Part shown: in pieces, positions 13,407-13,441 of the stretch | Position numbering within the stretch: the stretch's first letter is position 1 | How the letters are laid out: every line of letters begins with the position of its first letter | NCBI GenBank assembly: GCA_947446935.1 | Contig: CANFIV010000007.1 | Coordinates: forward strand, 1-13,441 | Origin: Sphingomonadaceae bacterium | GTDB lineage: Bacteria; Pseudomonadota; Alphaproteobacteria; Sphingomonadales; Sphingomonadaceae | Length of the DNA stretch: 13,441 bases | Reading direction: 5' to 3' | Notes under the pieces: model-generated | The model's input: the letters and a program-made list of their open reading frames with translations, nothing else | What the model was told of the DNA's origin: nothing | Databases searched by the model: none | Position numbers and translations under genes: made by a program

Positions 13407-13441
13407 GACTTAAACCAGTCGCAATTGAAACCATTTTTGGA

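Noticed and set aside
1..13441. CRISPR array, IS element with transposase, rRNA or riboswitch
   Set aside because: No regularly spaced repeats, transposase motifs, rRNA stretches or recognised aptamer sequences were seen.

Overview
The window looks like alphaproteobacterial DNA, most likely from a sphingomonad (Sphingomonadales; Novosphingobium, Sphingobium or Sphingopyxis are plausible). The evidence is the high GC content, a CtrA-type cell-cycle response regulator, and the family mix: DUF4266, an RTX protein, a CzcB-like adaptor remnant, YeeE/YedE, and an integrase next to tRNA-Val sequence. The genus is my inference; nothing in the window fixes it.

Layout, left to right. (1) 1-1530, minus strand: an RTX calcium-binding secreted protein, a TlpA-like thioredoxin and the start of a DUF4266 lipoprotein. 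This is the upstream end of the known DUF4266/DUF3570/ApbE-type cell-envelope redox cluster. (2) 1531-2820: decayed metal-transport DNA. It holds the frameshifted 3' end of a VIT1/CCC1-family transporter and a CzcB/HlyD-like adaptor pseudogene whose frame is intact apart from three nonsense codons. Its putative promoter with tandem 11-bp operator-like repeats is still visible. (3) 2820-4970: mostly non-coding DNA around an exported protein made of six ~60-70-residue beta-type repeats. A recurring 23-bp dyad element (AATGGTCGT-N5-ACGACTGTT) lies at the end of the adaptor pseudogene and on both sides of the repeat-protein gene. (4) 4970-5665: a CtrA response regulator with a near-consensus CtrA box upstream. 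(5) 5829-9388, minus strand: a three-gene unit of exported amidohydrolase, YeeE/YedE sulfur-compound permease and periplasmic beta-propeller, plus a possible 57-residue membrane peptide overlapping its end. (6) 9713-13206, minus strand: a compact mobile-element core in transcription order integrase, excisionase-like HTH protein, wHTH/XRE DNA-binding protein, phage terminase small subunit. The last two are coupled by an ATGA overlap. (7) 13216-13406: attachment region with phased integrase-arm-like repeats and the 3' part of a tRNA-Val(CAC) gene with its terminator, followed by flanking DNA.

Reading of the whole. The 3' tRNA fragment at the right edge marks one end of an element integrated into tRNA-Val. 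No intact tRNA copy is present further left, so the other end lies outside the window and much or all of the window may be island cargo. A TerS gene without large terminase, portal, capsid or tail genes, together with int, xis and a replication/regulatory-type DNA-binding gene, suggests a phage-satellite (PICI-like) element or the reduced remnant of a prophage. That core is the most interesting system here. The cargo would include the amidohydrolase/permease/propeller unit, the CtrA paralogue and the repeat protein. These functional links are inference from family assignment and gene order.
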